This document shows positions 55,289-64,000 of a stretch of 64,000 bases of DNA, one piece after another; within the stretch, counting starts at the first letter, position 1, and each line of letters starts with the position of its first letter. Made by a program: the position numbers and the translations under genes. The notes beneath the pieces are model-generated. The model made no database searches and was not told the origin of the DNA. It saw only the letters and a program-made list of their open reading frames with translations. Source of the DNA: Triatoma infestans (lineage: Eukaryota; Arthropoda; Insecta; Hemiptera; Reduviidae); contig JAAEAF010003586.1 in assembly GCA_011037195.1 (NCBI GenBank), positions 22,261 through 86,260 on the forward strand, given 5' to 3'.

Positions 55289-55590
55289 GTGCTCACACGG
55301 TGGTCTAATGGCTAGCGCACTCGCCTTTGGTGCGAGAATTCAGGGTTCGATTGCCGTGAAGGCAAGTCGGTGTTGAGCCAGCATCGTGAAAAAAAGTCTC
55401 TTGTAGTACTCATCTACGAGGAGAAAGTTTTAAGGTACTGTATTTCTTGTTTATTCCAACCCCTAGGAAAGAGGCCAGAGGCGGGGGAGTTGGCATATAA
55501 GGATAACTGCTGCCAATTCATTGGATTATGGGGCCTCCTTTGCCAATCTCTCAACCACAAGGTGAAGAGGCGGCAGATTGGGAATAACCT
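55289..55590 (+). repeat. tRNA-like head with unknown body
   Basis: GGTGGTCTAATGGCTAGCGC (box A-like), a good anticodon-type hairpin CTCGC-CTTTGGT-GCGAG whose loop would read TTG, and GGGTTCGATTGCC (box B-like). The T stem does not pair and the acceptor ends do not match, so a working tRNA is unlikely. It continues into about 220 bp of GC-richer sequence ending TTAGATTAGATTAGATTC, which suggests a third tRNA-derived SINE sharing a tail with the adjacent LINE. Confidence 0.5.
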
Positions 55591-56140
55591 TAGATTAGAT
55601 TAGATTCTATCGGGGGTTGGCTCTTCAGCCTACGCCACCGCGAGCCCATAAGTTGGAATCCCCTTCCCCGTCCTCTCCTTTATTTGAACTTTGGAATCTG
55701 GAGAGGTTCCTAGGTGATCAGTTAAGAGCACTTCCTATCAGAGCACCCTCTCGAGTCCTGTCTGCCTTTTTAGACTTAGAAGACCCGAGAGAGGCCCCTG
55801 GCTGAGACTTGCAGGCGTCAGCTTCTCCTGCAAACCTCAGCCATAAAAGCCCCTCGCACTGACACAAAACGTGCAGTGCTGTTTCCTGTTCATCCTGACA
55901 AATCCTACACAGGCTACCCGTTGCCAAGCCAATGCGAGGCATGTGCTTATTTAGTCTACAATGGCCAGTGAGAACGCCATCTGTTATCCTTATGCCCCCC
56001 CCCCGGCCAAGTGGGAGTAGTTCAGCAGTTAGCCTGGGCGAGTAGCTATGAATGAACGCTTTCGCCTGCCTTTGGCGGGAATGAACTTCATCCCAGTTGT
56101 ATGGCAAGACCTCAATGCTTCCATCATGCACAAACATGCT
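55591..56140 (-). pseudogene. LOA/I-like LINE C-terminal fragment
   Basis: Reading leftward: SRQRQAKAFIHSYSPRLTAE, GVLTGHCRLNKHMPRIGLA, the zinc-like CRICQDEQETALHVLCQCEG, then SKKADRTREGALIGSALN. It matches the C-terminus at 19.7-20.2 kb in order and in its 3' tail (GGGGGTTGGCTCTTC reversed; (TTAGA)n end). It is 5' truncated right after the RNase H domain. The frame is open for over 100 codons, younger looking than the 20-kb copy. Confidence 0.82.
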
Positions 56141-56850
56141 TTTAGGGAGATTATGATTGCAAATCACGAAACTCGTCGAGTTAAAGCTGCCTGCCATGAA
56201 AAATTCGCTGATATATCCCAGCAAATAATCCCACTTCATAACTTTTATATTTAGAAAATATAAAAAAAAATTATTACAAATATATGAATATCTTTTATAA
56301 ATTAACTTGTTCCTTCAATCGAAAAGAATTTATGAAACATCTAAACGGAAACAAAGATAACTGACAGTAACGTTAAATACATTTTGGAGAAAAAAAGTAA
56401 TATTTAAATTAAAACGGAAGTTTATAAGAAATGTAAATATTAACATTCAACAAGGTTTTGCTCAATTTAAAACTTCCTTCTACATTAATGGTGATGACTT
56501 ATAGCATTTAAGAAGTTTATGATTCCACGTAAAAATGCCCAATTCTGGCGAAATAAAAAATACTGCCCCGTGTTAATGGTTCGTTATTAATCATACTTCC
56601 GAGAACTGTATATTTCAATTTAGAACGTTTTTTTTTTAAAGAGCGACAACAAATTATGATTTACAGTGATTGGGAAAGGATGGGTACACGGTAGAAATGG
56701 TTATTAATATCTTACTGTAAATTTCCTTTTGATTTTTTTTTATACGTATCGTAAGTAGGTTGTCGACGAAAATGCTTTCCTTCTGTCTGTAACAATTTCA
56801 TAAACTGAGTGTTCAGGTTACAAAACATTTTTGTACAGGGAACAAAAATA
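56141..56850. other. AT-rich stretch without recognisable genes
   Basis: Open frames overlap on both strands around 56,048-56,254, but I cannot assign them. The rest is AT-rich. Confidence 0.35.
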
Positions 56851-57700
56851 AAAATCTGGTATGGTATGCTTATCATAATTATAATTAATTGACAAACCGG
56901 ATATTCACGTTTTACGATCCCTGGGAGGCAGAAAAAGTGTTTTTTAGGAATTGGTCAGTGTGTGTGTGTGGTGGAGTGGGGAGAGGGGTCAACATAATTC
57001 AAAAATGAAAAAATCGCTGAAAGTTCAAACATGATATTTAGTTTAAGTTCTAGCATGGGACCCGGACAATAAGGTTAGGACTTTTCAAGTTTTCGGATTT
57101 TCGAGTTTTCTACTATTTTCTCAAAAAATGGCTCCAACGATTTTCTTTAAACTTTGTTATATCAATTATATATATAAAGAGCTACAGGGGCGGATGTTGG
57201 TGTAGTGGTTATGAGCATGGACTTGTAAGTAGGAGGACCCCAGTTCGAGTCCAGCGTATAACTAAATTTTATATTTGTTTAAAAAATGTTATTAGTAAAG
57301 TAAGTGCTTTCGCCCCCGTCCACGACACCTAATTTGGTAGTTGGACGTTAAGCCCGCCTGAATAAATAGGCATTACTTTACTAAAGAGCTAAAACTTTTA
57401 TTCGTAACATTTTTTCTAGGCAGATTCATTTAAGTGGGGGTTCTTGGGAGGAAAATATGTTATTTCAGATTGGGGTTATGTTATGTTATATTATTTCAGA
57501 TTATTATATCATTCTATCATCTTATGTAATATTAAATGTGATTACATTGAAACACATGCTAATACAATGAAATGTGATGCTAAATTTTGGAGTTTGAAAA
57601 ATATTGGATGACCGGAAGTGCGTTTTTACTGAGAAGTGGGAATGCAACATCCTCCATAAAAATTCCAAACGGAATTTCATTAAACTTCCTCTTTGGCATT
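56851..57700 (-). mobile_element. Family A/B copy interrupted by SINE2
   Basis: CCGGATATTCACGTTTTACG, a TG microsatellite near 56,959, CTAGCATGGGACCCGG, AATGGCTCCAACGATTTTCTT before the SINE2, and CTTTTATTCGTAACATTTTT, CGGAAGTGCGTTTTTACTG after it. Both terminal hairpins are missing or unrecognisable. Confidence 0.65.
57185..57381 (+). mobile_element. SINE2 (tRNA-derived) with 10-bp target duplication
   Basis: TAAAGAGCTA at 57,175-57,184 and 57,382-57,391. The head has box A (TGGTGTAGTGGTTATGAGC) and box B (CCAGTTCGAGTCC). The body carries TTTCGCCCCCGTCCACGACA and AGTTGGACGTTAAGCCCGCC, ending AATAAATAGGCATTACTTTA rather than poly-A. A complete 197-bp copy, so it defines the family. Confidence 0.9.
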
Positions 57701-57869
57701 TAAACGGAGCAGCCTGTGTTCATATTATTGTAAGTTTCTTGTCCAATTCATTTCCGTTCCTTGCAGATAGGTTTGACAGAGAAAGAAAGTGTCTCAAATT
57801 GTGTTATGATGGTAGATTTTTTTATAGGGGAAAGATCTATTATGCCCCCGGAGTCTTTTTCAATGCATA

Positions 57870-58016
57870 GCCGGGGCCTTCAAGCAGCGTTCTCTAGCTA
57901 CAGACAACACTGCCTATCACGGGACAGTGAATGTAGAGGCTGCTAGGAAGAAAAAATCTAAGGGCAGCCGGTTGGATTCAAGCGCGCTACCACTGACCTA
58001 ATCCCTTTCTTCTCCC
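57870..58016 (-). mobile_element. SINE1, reverse, decayed
   Basis: GACAACACTGCCTATCACGG, AGAGGCTGCTAGGAAGAAAA, reversed box B (TTGGATTCAAG) and GCGCGCTACCACTGACCTAATCC. Body shortened. Confidence 0.75.
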
Positions 58017-58839
58017 TTGGCTTTCGCCAATTAACTAGGGACGGAGACCCTAGTTTGTGTACTGAGTTTGTCCTTGTCTGTAAAGTGTAGGGTTATGTAG
58101 TTTGAAGTGTATTGTGCACTGTTCTGATGAAGTGCCATGGAGTACTGGAGCTGTGGCAACCCCTGGTACTGGTGCAACAGATACCCCTTGCGGGCGTGTG
58201 TGTTATGATACAGCGCTGGAACGGCAAATGTCGGCAACATGAAGTTGTCAACGTTGTTATGATAGATTTTATGATAATTTCTGCTTCACACATACCAGAT
58301 ATTCCTCATTAAAGGGCGACTTTGATCATGGCTCCTCTTTAAGGGTAGTTGTCTCCACTTTAAAAACTTTTCAATAAAACGCTGCCTTATTTCGATTCCA
58401 CATTCTTTCCACTCCTCAATTACTTCGAAGGCTGCCGATGACAAATAAGATTTATTATCTGATTTTTAATAATCAGCATTGTTTTCATGTACAAAAACTT
58501 TTATAATAACTTAGTATAACTCCCTTTTTTTTTTAATTGAAACATTTATCTAGGTAAAGTTCATTTCCTCTAATCTGATTAGTACTGCCCGATATGATAG
58601 AAGCGCTGTATAGTATGTAATCATATTCATGTGTCTCTATCCCCCCCCCTTTTGTATTAGGTATTTACAATTACATAATCATGTATCAAGTAAATCTGAA
58701 GAATGAAACTATGTACAAGAGTAGAGCAGCTGTCCATTGCCAACTCACCAAAATATTTTCAATAAGTGAGGAAGAAGATGTATAAACGGAAACGGCGGAA
58801 TATGGATGAGAAGAGATTTAGAAAATTATTAGGTAGATT
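58017..58839. other. No recognised gene
   Basis: A balanced-composition segment at about 58,020-58,330 with short frames on both strands, then AT-rich DNA. Nothing assigned. Confidence 0.35.
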
Positions 58840-59425
58840 TACTGAAAAGGTTGGAATCATCACTACCATTTTGTGGTCCTGAACCAGCCCTTGCCGTCAC
58901 GAAGAAGTTTCACGACAAACAGATTAGATTTTGGGAGATGAGAGTCTTGGAGAAATGCTGGGGGGACACGCAGGGGAGCCTCCAAGCTAAAAGATTTATA
59001 AAAGGAATTAAGCAGGGAGTTTCGGAGTATCTCCTGTCCCTTAGTAGGACAGATCTGAGGACCTTGGTGGGGGTAGTGACTGGACACACTTGGTGTCTAT
59101 TCACTTGTTTAACATAGGGAGGACGTCTAGTCCCATTTGTCAGAACTGCGACGACGGAGTCAGGGAAACGGTGTACCACTATTTATGTCAGTGTCCCCGT
59201 TTCGCTGGTACTAGGTTTCGCGTATTTGGGAGGGCATCACTCTCGCAGGATTGCCTGGGCGCGTTGGAGTTTAAGGATATCTTGGGATATTGTAGATTGA
59301 CCGGTATGACCGGGAAGATTTAAGGGGATTGGGGGGACGGCATCGGGGGGATAAAGATGCCTAAAGGCTTAGGTCCCACGCAAATCAGGCAACCCGGTAT
59401 AATAATAAATACAGAAAAGTTTAAT
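58840..59425 (+). pseudogene. R1/I-group LINE C-terminal fragment
   Basis: The frame 58,851-59,117 reads KFHDKQIRFWEMRVLEKCW, ...ISLSRTDLRTLVGVVTGHT type sequence (YLLSLSRTDLRTLVGVVTGH). The frame 59,090-59,323 continues HLFNIGRTSSPICQNCDDGV with the zinc-like CQNCDDGVRETVYHYLCQC and CLGALEFKDILGYCRLTG. This is the post-RNase H C-terminus of a non-LTR element different from the LOA copies. The 3' part (GATGCCTAAAGGCTTAGG) may be its UTR. 5' truncated. Confidence 0.8.
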
Positions 59426-59965
59426 AGGAACTTAGGCTGATAGGGGAACGATATTTTACAATTATACATAATTACATTTGTTTGTTACCCTCTGGCAGAA
59501 GATCCTCTCGCCACTGAAGTTTTCAATCTTCTGACAGATTTCCAAGGATGGAATGGAGTAAAGGTTCTGATTAAAGTTTTATGATCATGGTCTGGAAGGG
59601 ATGCATGGAAATTTTTTGTATCGGGATAAAAGGAGTTCGGGGACCAAAGGGAATTTAGGGTCTTTGTGAGATTTTGGAGTTAGAAACAGAGAAGAGCGTT
59701 AATGACTTTTATGAAGGATTTTGGTTGGAGGGTTTATATTCGGTTAATTGGAGTCGCTTGGTTTAGTCCCACATTTCGATTCCGTACTACACAGAGCTTG
59801 GAATACCGTGTTGTGAGATAAGTACTGTGTTTCTATACAAAGACGAGAATGTCGGTCGAGTAAACAGCATGAGATCTTTGTATCTCGATTTAATTCCTGT
59901 CCTCTTGAAGTCTCGTGTGAGGATTTCCAAGTAGAGGTCCTAAGTAGCGACTTTCTCAGTAGTAA
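59426..59965. other. No recognised gene
   Basis: Short frames only; no repeat family recognised. Confidence 0.35.
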
Positions 59966-60290
59966 GATATCAGAGACCTTTTCCCCCCCCGTGGTAAGCC
60001 TGCTTCAATTTTGTGGCATTCGACCGTTTCGGCGTTTCGTCCCATCTTATGATGCGTTTTTTCAGACAGTGTGCCAACACAGACTCGTATAGAGTAACTT
60101 AGTTTGCACACTACTCTATACTATACGATCTGTTTTTGGACACTGTCTAAAAAACGCATCCTGAAGATGGGCGAACGCCCGAAACCGGTCGATGACCACA
60201 AAATGAAGCAGGCTACCACGGAAAATGTCTCTGATGCTTTCCAGCTCTGCGGAACCAACCACCACAACAGGTAAGGAATTGTTTGTTAAG
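59966..60290. mobile_element. Palindromic repeat with CTGAAGA-stem-GAAAC motif
   Basis: The left arm (about 59,966-60,085) and the right arm (about 60,132-60,240) are imperfect reverse complements: ATCAGAGAC, GCCTGCTTC, TTTTGTGG, ATCGACCG, TTTCGG, CCCATCTT, ATGCGTTTTTT, AGACAGTGT. The right arm contains CTGAAGATGGGCGAACGCCC then GAAACCGGTCGATGACC. Beyond it GGAAGCATC-type sequence (TTTCCAGCTCTGCGGAACC) is shared with the copy at 62.5 kb. No coding capacity. Confidence 0.7.
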
Positions 60291-60399
60291 TTATACTGGA
60301 GGACATATAGCTCTACGGAGAGTGAATGTAATATGATAACATTTGTTAATATTTAATTTAACTCTCCACTACATGGACCATTCGGCCAGGGTGTTGAGA

Positions 60400-61000
60400 A
60401 GGGATTAGAGGGTGCGAGAAGCGATAACGTAATCTTCATGGAATGTAAGAATAGCGGTGTCATCAGCAAAGGAATATATATGGATGTGTTTGGGTTGGTA
60501 GGAATACCCGCTTGTGTATAATGTGTAGAGTATTGGCCCTAGGATGCTTCCTTGAGGGACTCCTACCTTCACGGGATGGTGGGAAGTAAAGGCAGTTTTT
60601 TCTGCAACATGGAAGAATCTTTCAAAGAGATAGGATCGTAGGATAACGTAGTAGGTGAAGGGAAGTTTGCCTTTGAGTTCCAACTGAAGAATCGTCGTGC
60701 CAGACTCTATTAAACGCTTGTGATATGTCTAGAAATGCATTCGTGCAGTATTTTTGTTTACGCTCAAAGAAGGAAGTTATAGACATCAACAACTCGGTGG
60801 CACTATTGGATTGTGGAATGTCGGGGACTATGGAAACCAAACTGATGTTTGGGAATAACTTGGAGGGATTCTAGGATTGAAAGTTAACTTTTTTAAGGAT
60901 TAATTTCTCTAGGATTTTTCCCCGGGGAAGGGAAGAAGGCTGATGGATGAGATCAATGCCCAGATGATTTATTTTTAGGAAGTTGTTGAATGATGAAGTG
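60400..61000 (-). pseudogene. Jockey-type LINE RT fragment
   Basis: Reading leftward: a decayed stretch (60,850-61,000), then SATELLMSITSFFERKQKYC, TNAFLDISQAFNRVWHD (RT motif A), LKGKLPFTYYVILRSYLFER, GVPQGSILGPILYTLYTSGY (motif B), and YSFADDTAILTFHEDYVIAS (motif C, both Asp kept). A frameshift near 60,690 separates motifs A and B. It is cut at 60,400 just after motif C, so both ends are truncated. Confidence 0.88.
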
Positions 61001-61584
61001 AACTTCTTTAGGATGAAAGGCTATATCTTTATCCCTAAGAACGAATTAATAGTATATACGGTTCCATCAACAAATTTATTTTTTAAATTTCTCTTCCTGG
61101 AAATGCAATACATCATTCATTAAAAAACAAAAAAAAAAAAAACGCGTGTTTATCATATCCGCCCAAACTTTCACAGCTGGGGAAGTTCACGTGAATTTTT
61201 GATTTTTTTTGTCTTTAATATTAAGTTCTTATTATCAGAATGCGGAAGAAAAAAGAAATAAATAGATAAAAAAAAAAATAAATTAATAATTAAAAAACAT
61301 GTGTTTATTATGAATACTTTTGAGAATTTTTTTTATTTTTTTTAATTTTTTTCTCGGTTAGTGTTTCAAAACATAAACAAAGGGTAAATGAACTTTACAA
61401 AAGCATCTGGTGTTAAGTGTTATGTGTCCATAAAAAAAAAAAAGAAAATAAGAAGCTTTAAATAGAGTTGTTTTTTTTTTTTGTTTGTTTACTGCTTTTA
61501 TGTGTGTTGGAAGTTAGTTGTGGTTATTTCATTGTAACATACCTAAAATTTTATAAGGGTTTCTAATTTTCTAGGAATATTTTA
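61001..61584. other. AT-rich stretch without recognisable genes
   Basis: Poly-A/T runs. No supported feature. Confidence 0.4.
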
Positions 61585-62783
61585 ATGGAATAATAAGAGG
61601 AAGTATTGTAATCGTGTCAAAGTTTCGATATCTAGTTATTACCGGAAATACAACGTTTGGAAATCTCCTGAGTCCAAAATAGTGGTTTTTAGCAAATGGT
61701 CGATGTGTATGTGAACAGTACAGTTCAAAAACGAAAAATTCCACAAAAGTTTAAACTTGATATTCCGTTAAGATATCACAATGGGATGTGACGTACATTA
61801 TCAGTCAAAATTCCTCAACCGGAAGTACCACTTTACTGGATTATTTTTTTTTTATTTTTACTTTTTTACAATTTTCTCGTACATACCTCCATCGATTTTC
61901 TTGAAACTTAATATATCAACTACATATATAAAGAGCTACAACTTTTATTTGAAACATTTCTCCGGGAAAATTCATTTAAAGGCAGTTTTAATGGTGGGGT
62001 TTGGGGGTTATGGTTTCCTCTACAGTGCTCTTGTTAGTTTATTACACAATTCTATCATTTAAATAATATTAATTAGAATTAAATATGTTGTTGAAATTTC
62101 GAGTTTAAGGAAAATCGGATGACCGGAAGTTGCAGTTTTACTAGGAAGTATTTATCAGTTTTCTGCTATTTTCTCTAAAAAGGCTCCAAACGACTTTCTT
62201 TAAACTAAGAATATGAACTACACATATAAAGAGCTACAACTTTTATTTGAATTATTTTTCCGAGTAAAGTCATTAAGGGTGCTTTTGGGGGAGGGGTAGG
62301 GCTATGTTTGCCTCTAAAGTGCTATCTTAGTTGATTATGCAATTCTACCATCTAAACAAAATTAAATAGAAATAAATAGATGGCCCAAATTCTAAGTTTC
62401 AAGAAAAATTAGTAAACCGGAAATGCGTTTTTGCGATTTTTTTTCCATAAAAACATCGACGAATTTCATTAAAATTTGATATACTAACTATAAAATTTTT
62501 CGTTATGGTTGATTCCGCAGTGCTGGAAAGCCTGGTTTTTTTGGATGGTCATCGACCGGTTTCGGGTATTCCCCCACATTATCAGGGTATTTTTGTCAAG
62601 ACAGTGTGATAACAATAGACTAGTACAGAGCAAATTCAGTTAATAAACCTGTTGATGACCACCAAAAAAAAAGAAGCAGGCTATCACGAAAAATGTCTCT
62701 GATAAAATTTGTTAATTACAATTTTGAAAACTGGGATAAGAGAAAGTTGTGTGTGTGTGTGTGTGTGTGTTTCACACCAGATT
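61585..62783 (-). mobile_element. Family A copy interrupted by the palindromic repeat
   Basis: Starts inside the 3' hairpin (AATAAGAGGAAGTATTG), has two modules and both CCGGAAGT boundaries, and ends CACACCAGA at 62,780. Inserted at 62,499-62,701 is the palindromic repeat. In the 5' hairpin the GTGTGAG arm has expanded to a (GT)n run at 62,738-62,771, which destroys the stem. Confidence 0.85.
62499..62701. mobile_element. Palindromic repeat, second copy, with 9-bp target duplication
   Basis: ATAAAATTT occurs at 62,490-62,498 and 62,702-62,710, and removing one copy plus the insert restores the family A sequence. Contents: GGTTGATTCCGCAGTGCTGG, TGGTCATCGACCGGTTTCGG, ACACTGT-type centre (AAGACAGTGTGATAAC), and the reverse arm GTTGATGACCACC...GAAGCAGGCTATCACG. 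The arms pair less well than in the 60-kb copy. Confidence 0.78.
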
Positions 62784-63400
62784 TATTTAAATTTATTTAT
62801 TTATTGCAACTCTATACAATGTACAACAAGCAAAAATGATGAGTGCGTAATTTATAGTCAATATTACATATGTACGTATTACTTGAGAGGTGTAAACGAC
62901 GACCATCCAGTGACGGAAGCTGCTAGTTTGCCACAATGGCAGGCTTACACATCAGTTACTCTAGGAGGTCGGCGTTGTAAGTTAAGATGGTCGCGTGGCC
63001 ACCGCCGCTTTAGCCCCGACTAGGATTTTTCGGAAGTATTCTGGTAGACGTATTCTGGATCCGAGGATTATGGTAATAATTATTTAGAAATGGAATTTTG
63101 TATACCTAGAATTGGGCCAGCTCTGAGTTTAATGGCATATTTAGGCCGAAGTGGAATTTTTGTAACGTAATTTGTGCAGAGGTGGGTTTCTTGCAACTGA
63201 ACAATTGAAGGAGGTTACATGCTGGTAGGGCACCCTTGTCTCAGATAGGCACTTCAATATAATTTATATTGTAGCCCAGAAGATAGCACCAATAACATTG
63301 AATGAGCTTATATAAAATTTGAAATTTGAAGCCACAAATTATGCTGAACCCCCCTAGATGTGCAGTTAGCAATCCATGTTTAAAGAATGAAACAAAAAAA
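62784..63400. other. No recognised gene
   Basis: Mixed composition with short frames. GATGGTCGCGTGGCCACCGC around 62,988 is GC-rich but unassigned. Confidence 0.35.
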
Positions 63401-63800
63401 TCTGGTGTGAAACACTCACACAACTTTCACTTACTCCAGTTCTCAAAATTATAATTGCTATATTTTATAGTTAGTGTACCAAATTTTATGAAATTCATCG
63501 GAAACTGAAAAACTGTTCAGTAAAAGCGCACTTCCGGTTTACTAATTGTCTTGAAATTCGAAATTTTGCCCATCTATTTATTTCTAATTAAGTTTGTTTA
63601 AATGATAGAACTGTATAATCAACCATGATAGCGCTTTAGAGGAAAAACAGCCCCCCCCCCCCCAAAATTGGCCCTTAAATGCATTTTTCCAGAGAAATGT
63701 CTTAAATAAAAGTTAGATCATTATATGTTAAGTTTATATAGGCAATTTTCCATGAAACTCGTTGGAGCCATTTTTTGAGAAGTTGCAAAAAAGGGAAAAA
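63401..63800 (+). mobile_element. Family A copy truncated by a second family A insertion
   Basis: The 5' hairpin and module 1 run up to GAGAAGTTGCAAAAAAGGG. The element then stops where another 5' hairpin begins at 63,802. The C-rich core here has a long C run (63,651-63,663). Confidence 0.82.
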
Positions 63801-63801
63801 A

Positions 63802-64000
63802 TCTGGTGTGAAACACTCACACAACTTTCTCTTACTCCAGTTCTCAAAAATTATAATTGACAAATTTCATAGTTTGTGTCCAAATTTGAATGAAATTCGT
63901 CGAAAACTGAAAAAACTGTTCAGTAAAAGCGCCCTTCCGGTTTACTAATTTCTTTGAAACACGGAATTTTGGGCCATCTATTTATTTCTAATTAATTTTC
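63802..64000 (+). mobile_element. Family A copy running off the window
   Basis: TCTGGTGTGAAACACTCACA, the subterminal ACTTTCTCTTACTCC and the start of module 1 (CCCTTCCGGTTTACTAATTT). The remainder lies beyond 64,000. Confidence 0.85.

Noticed and set aside
1..64000. CRISPR-like arrays from regularly spaced repeats
   Set aside because: The spaced repeats are ~300-bp transposon modules and microsatellites. There are no short direct repeats with unique spacers, and the sequence is eukaryotic.

Overview
This window is non-coding eukaryotic DNA made almost entirely of transposable elements. The arthropod features are CR1/L2-, LOA/I- and Jockey-type LINEs, mariner elements of two catalytic classes (DD34D and DD41D), a PIF/Harbinger relic, tRNA-derived SINEs and very AT-rich filler. 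An insect is most likely; I cannot name a species. I see no intact host gene, no rRNA and no confident functional tRNA. Every recognisable coding region belongs to a transposon and is broken by frameshifts, stops or truncation.

The dominant component is a dispersed non-autonomous family, called family A here, about 0.95-1.03 kb long. One end carries TCTGGTGTGAAACACTCACA, a small hairpin, followed by ACTTTCTCTTACTCC. The other end carries a second hairpin (CTCTTACT/AGTAAGAG) finishing in GGAGTAAGAGAAAGT, the exact reverse complement of that subterminal 15-mer. Between them are two and a half tandem modules of about 300 bp, each opening with CACTTCCGGTT and carrying a C-rich (G-quadruplex-capable) core, then a CA/TG microsatellite. 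Asymmetric inverted repeats, a 3' hairpin, a microsatellite and insertion into A/T tracts without a clear target duplication recall Helentron-associated elements (HINE/DINE-1-like). No helicase or Rep gene is present, so the assignment is inferred. An older diverged relative (family B) often serves as the target of newer insertions.

Layout. 1-8.2 kb: family A/B copies and a LOA/I-type LINE fragment between two copies of the same A-end. 8.56-17.0 kb: a large composite inverted repeat built from an LTR-like repeat, a CR1/L2-like LINE and filler. One arm is interrupted by a DD41D mariner whose own ends are 500-bp inverted repeats; the loop holds a full-length A copy. 17.8-19.1 kb: a full-length DD34D mariner with broken transposase. 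19.5-21.8 kb: two LINE tails. 22.4-25.6 kb: A, B plus an LTR-like insertion, and A. 26.4 kb: SINE1. 27.8-31.4 kb: a family B copy split by a LOA LINE (14-bp target duplication) and a Jockey LINE (9-bp duplication). 32.2-34.6 kb: a 1.09-kb tandem duplication of A. 35-38.5 kb: LTR-like repeats, a LINE tail and SINE1 copies. 38.9-46 kb: two internally deleted mariners, A copies, SINE2. 46.7-50 kb: a LINE tail and a 90-bp tandem duplication. 51-54.5 kb: nested A in B, SINE1 and a PIF/Harbinger relic with repeated subterminal motifs. 55-60 kb: tRNA-like sequence, LINE tails, SINE2 nested in A/B, and a palindromic repeat. 60-64 kb: a Jockey relic, another A copy carrying the palindromic repeat, and A copies running off the end.

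The window holds no working pathway. Its value is the nested insertion record, the terminal architecture of family A/B and the composite inverted repeat.
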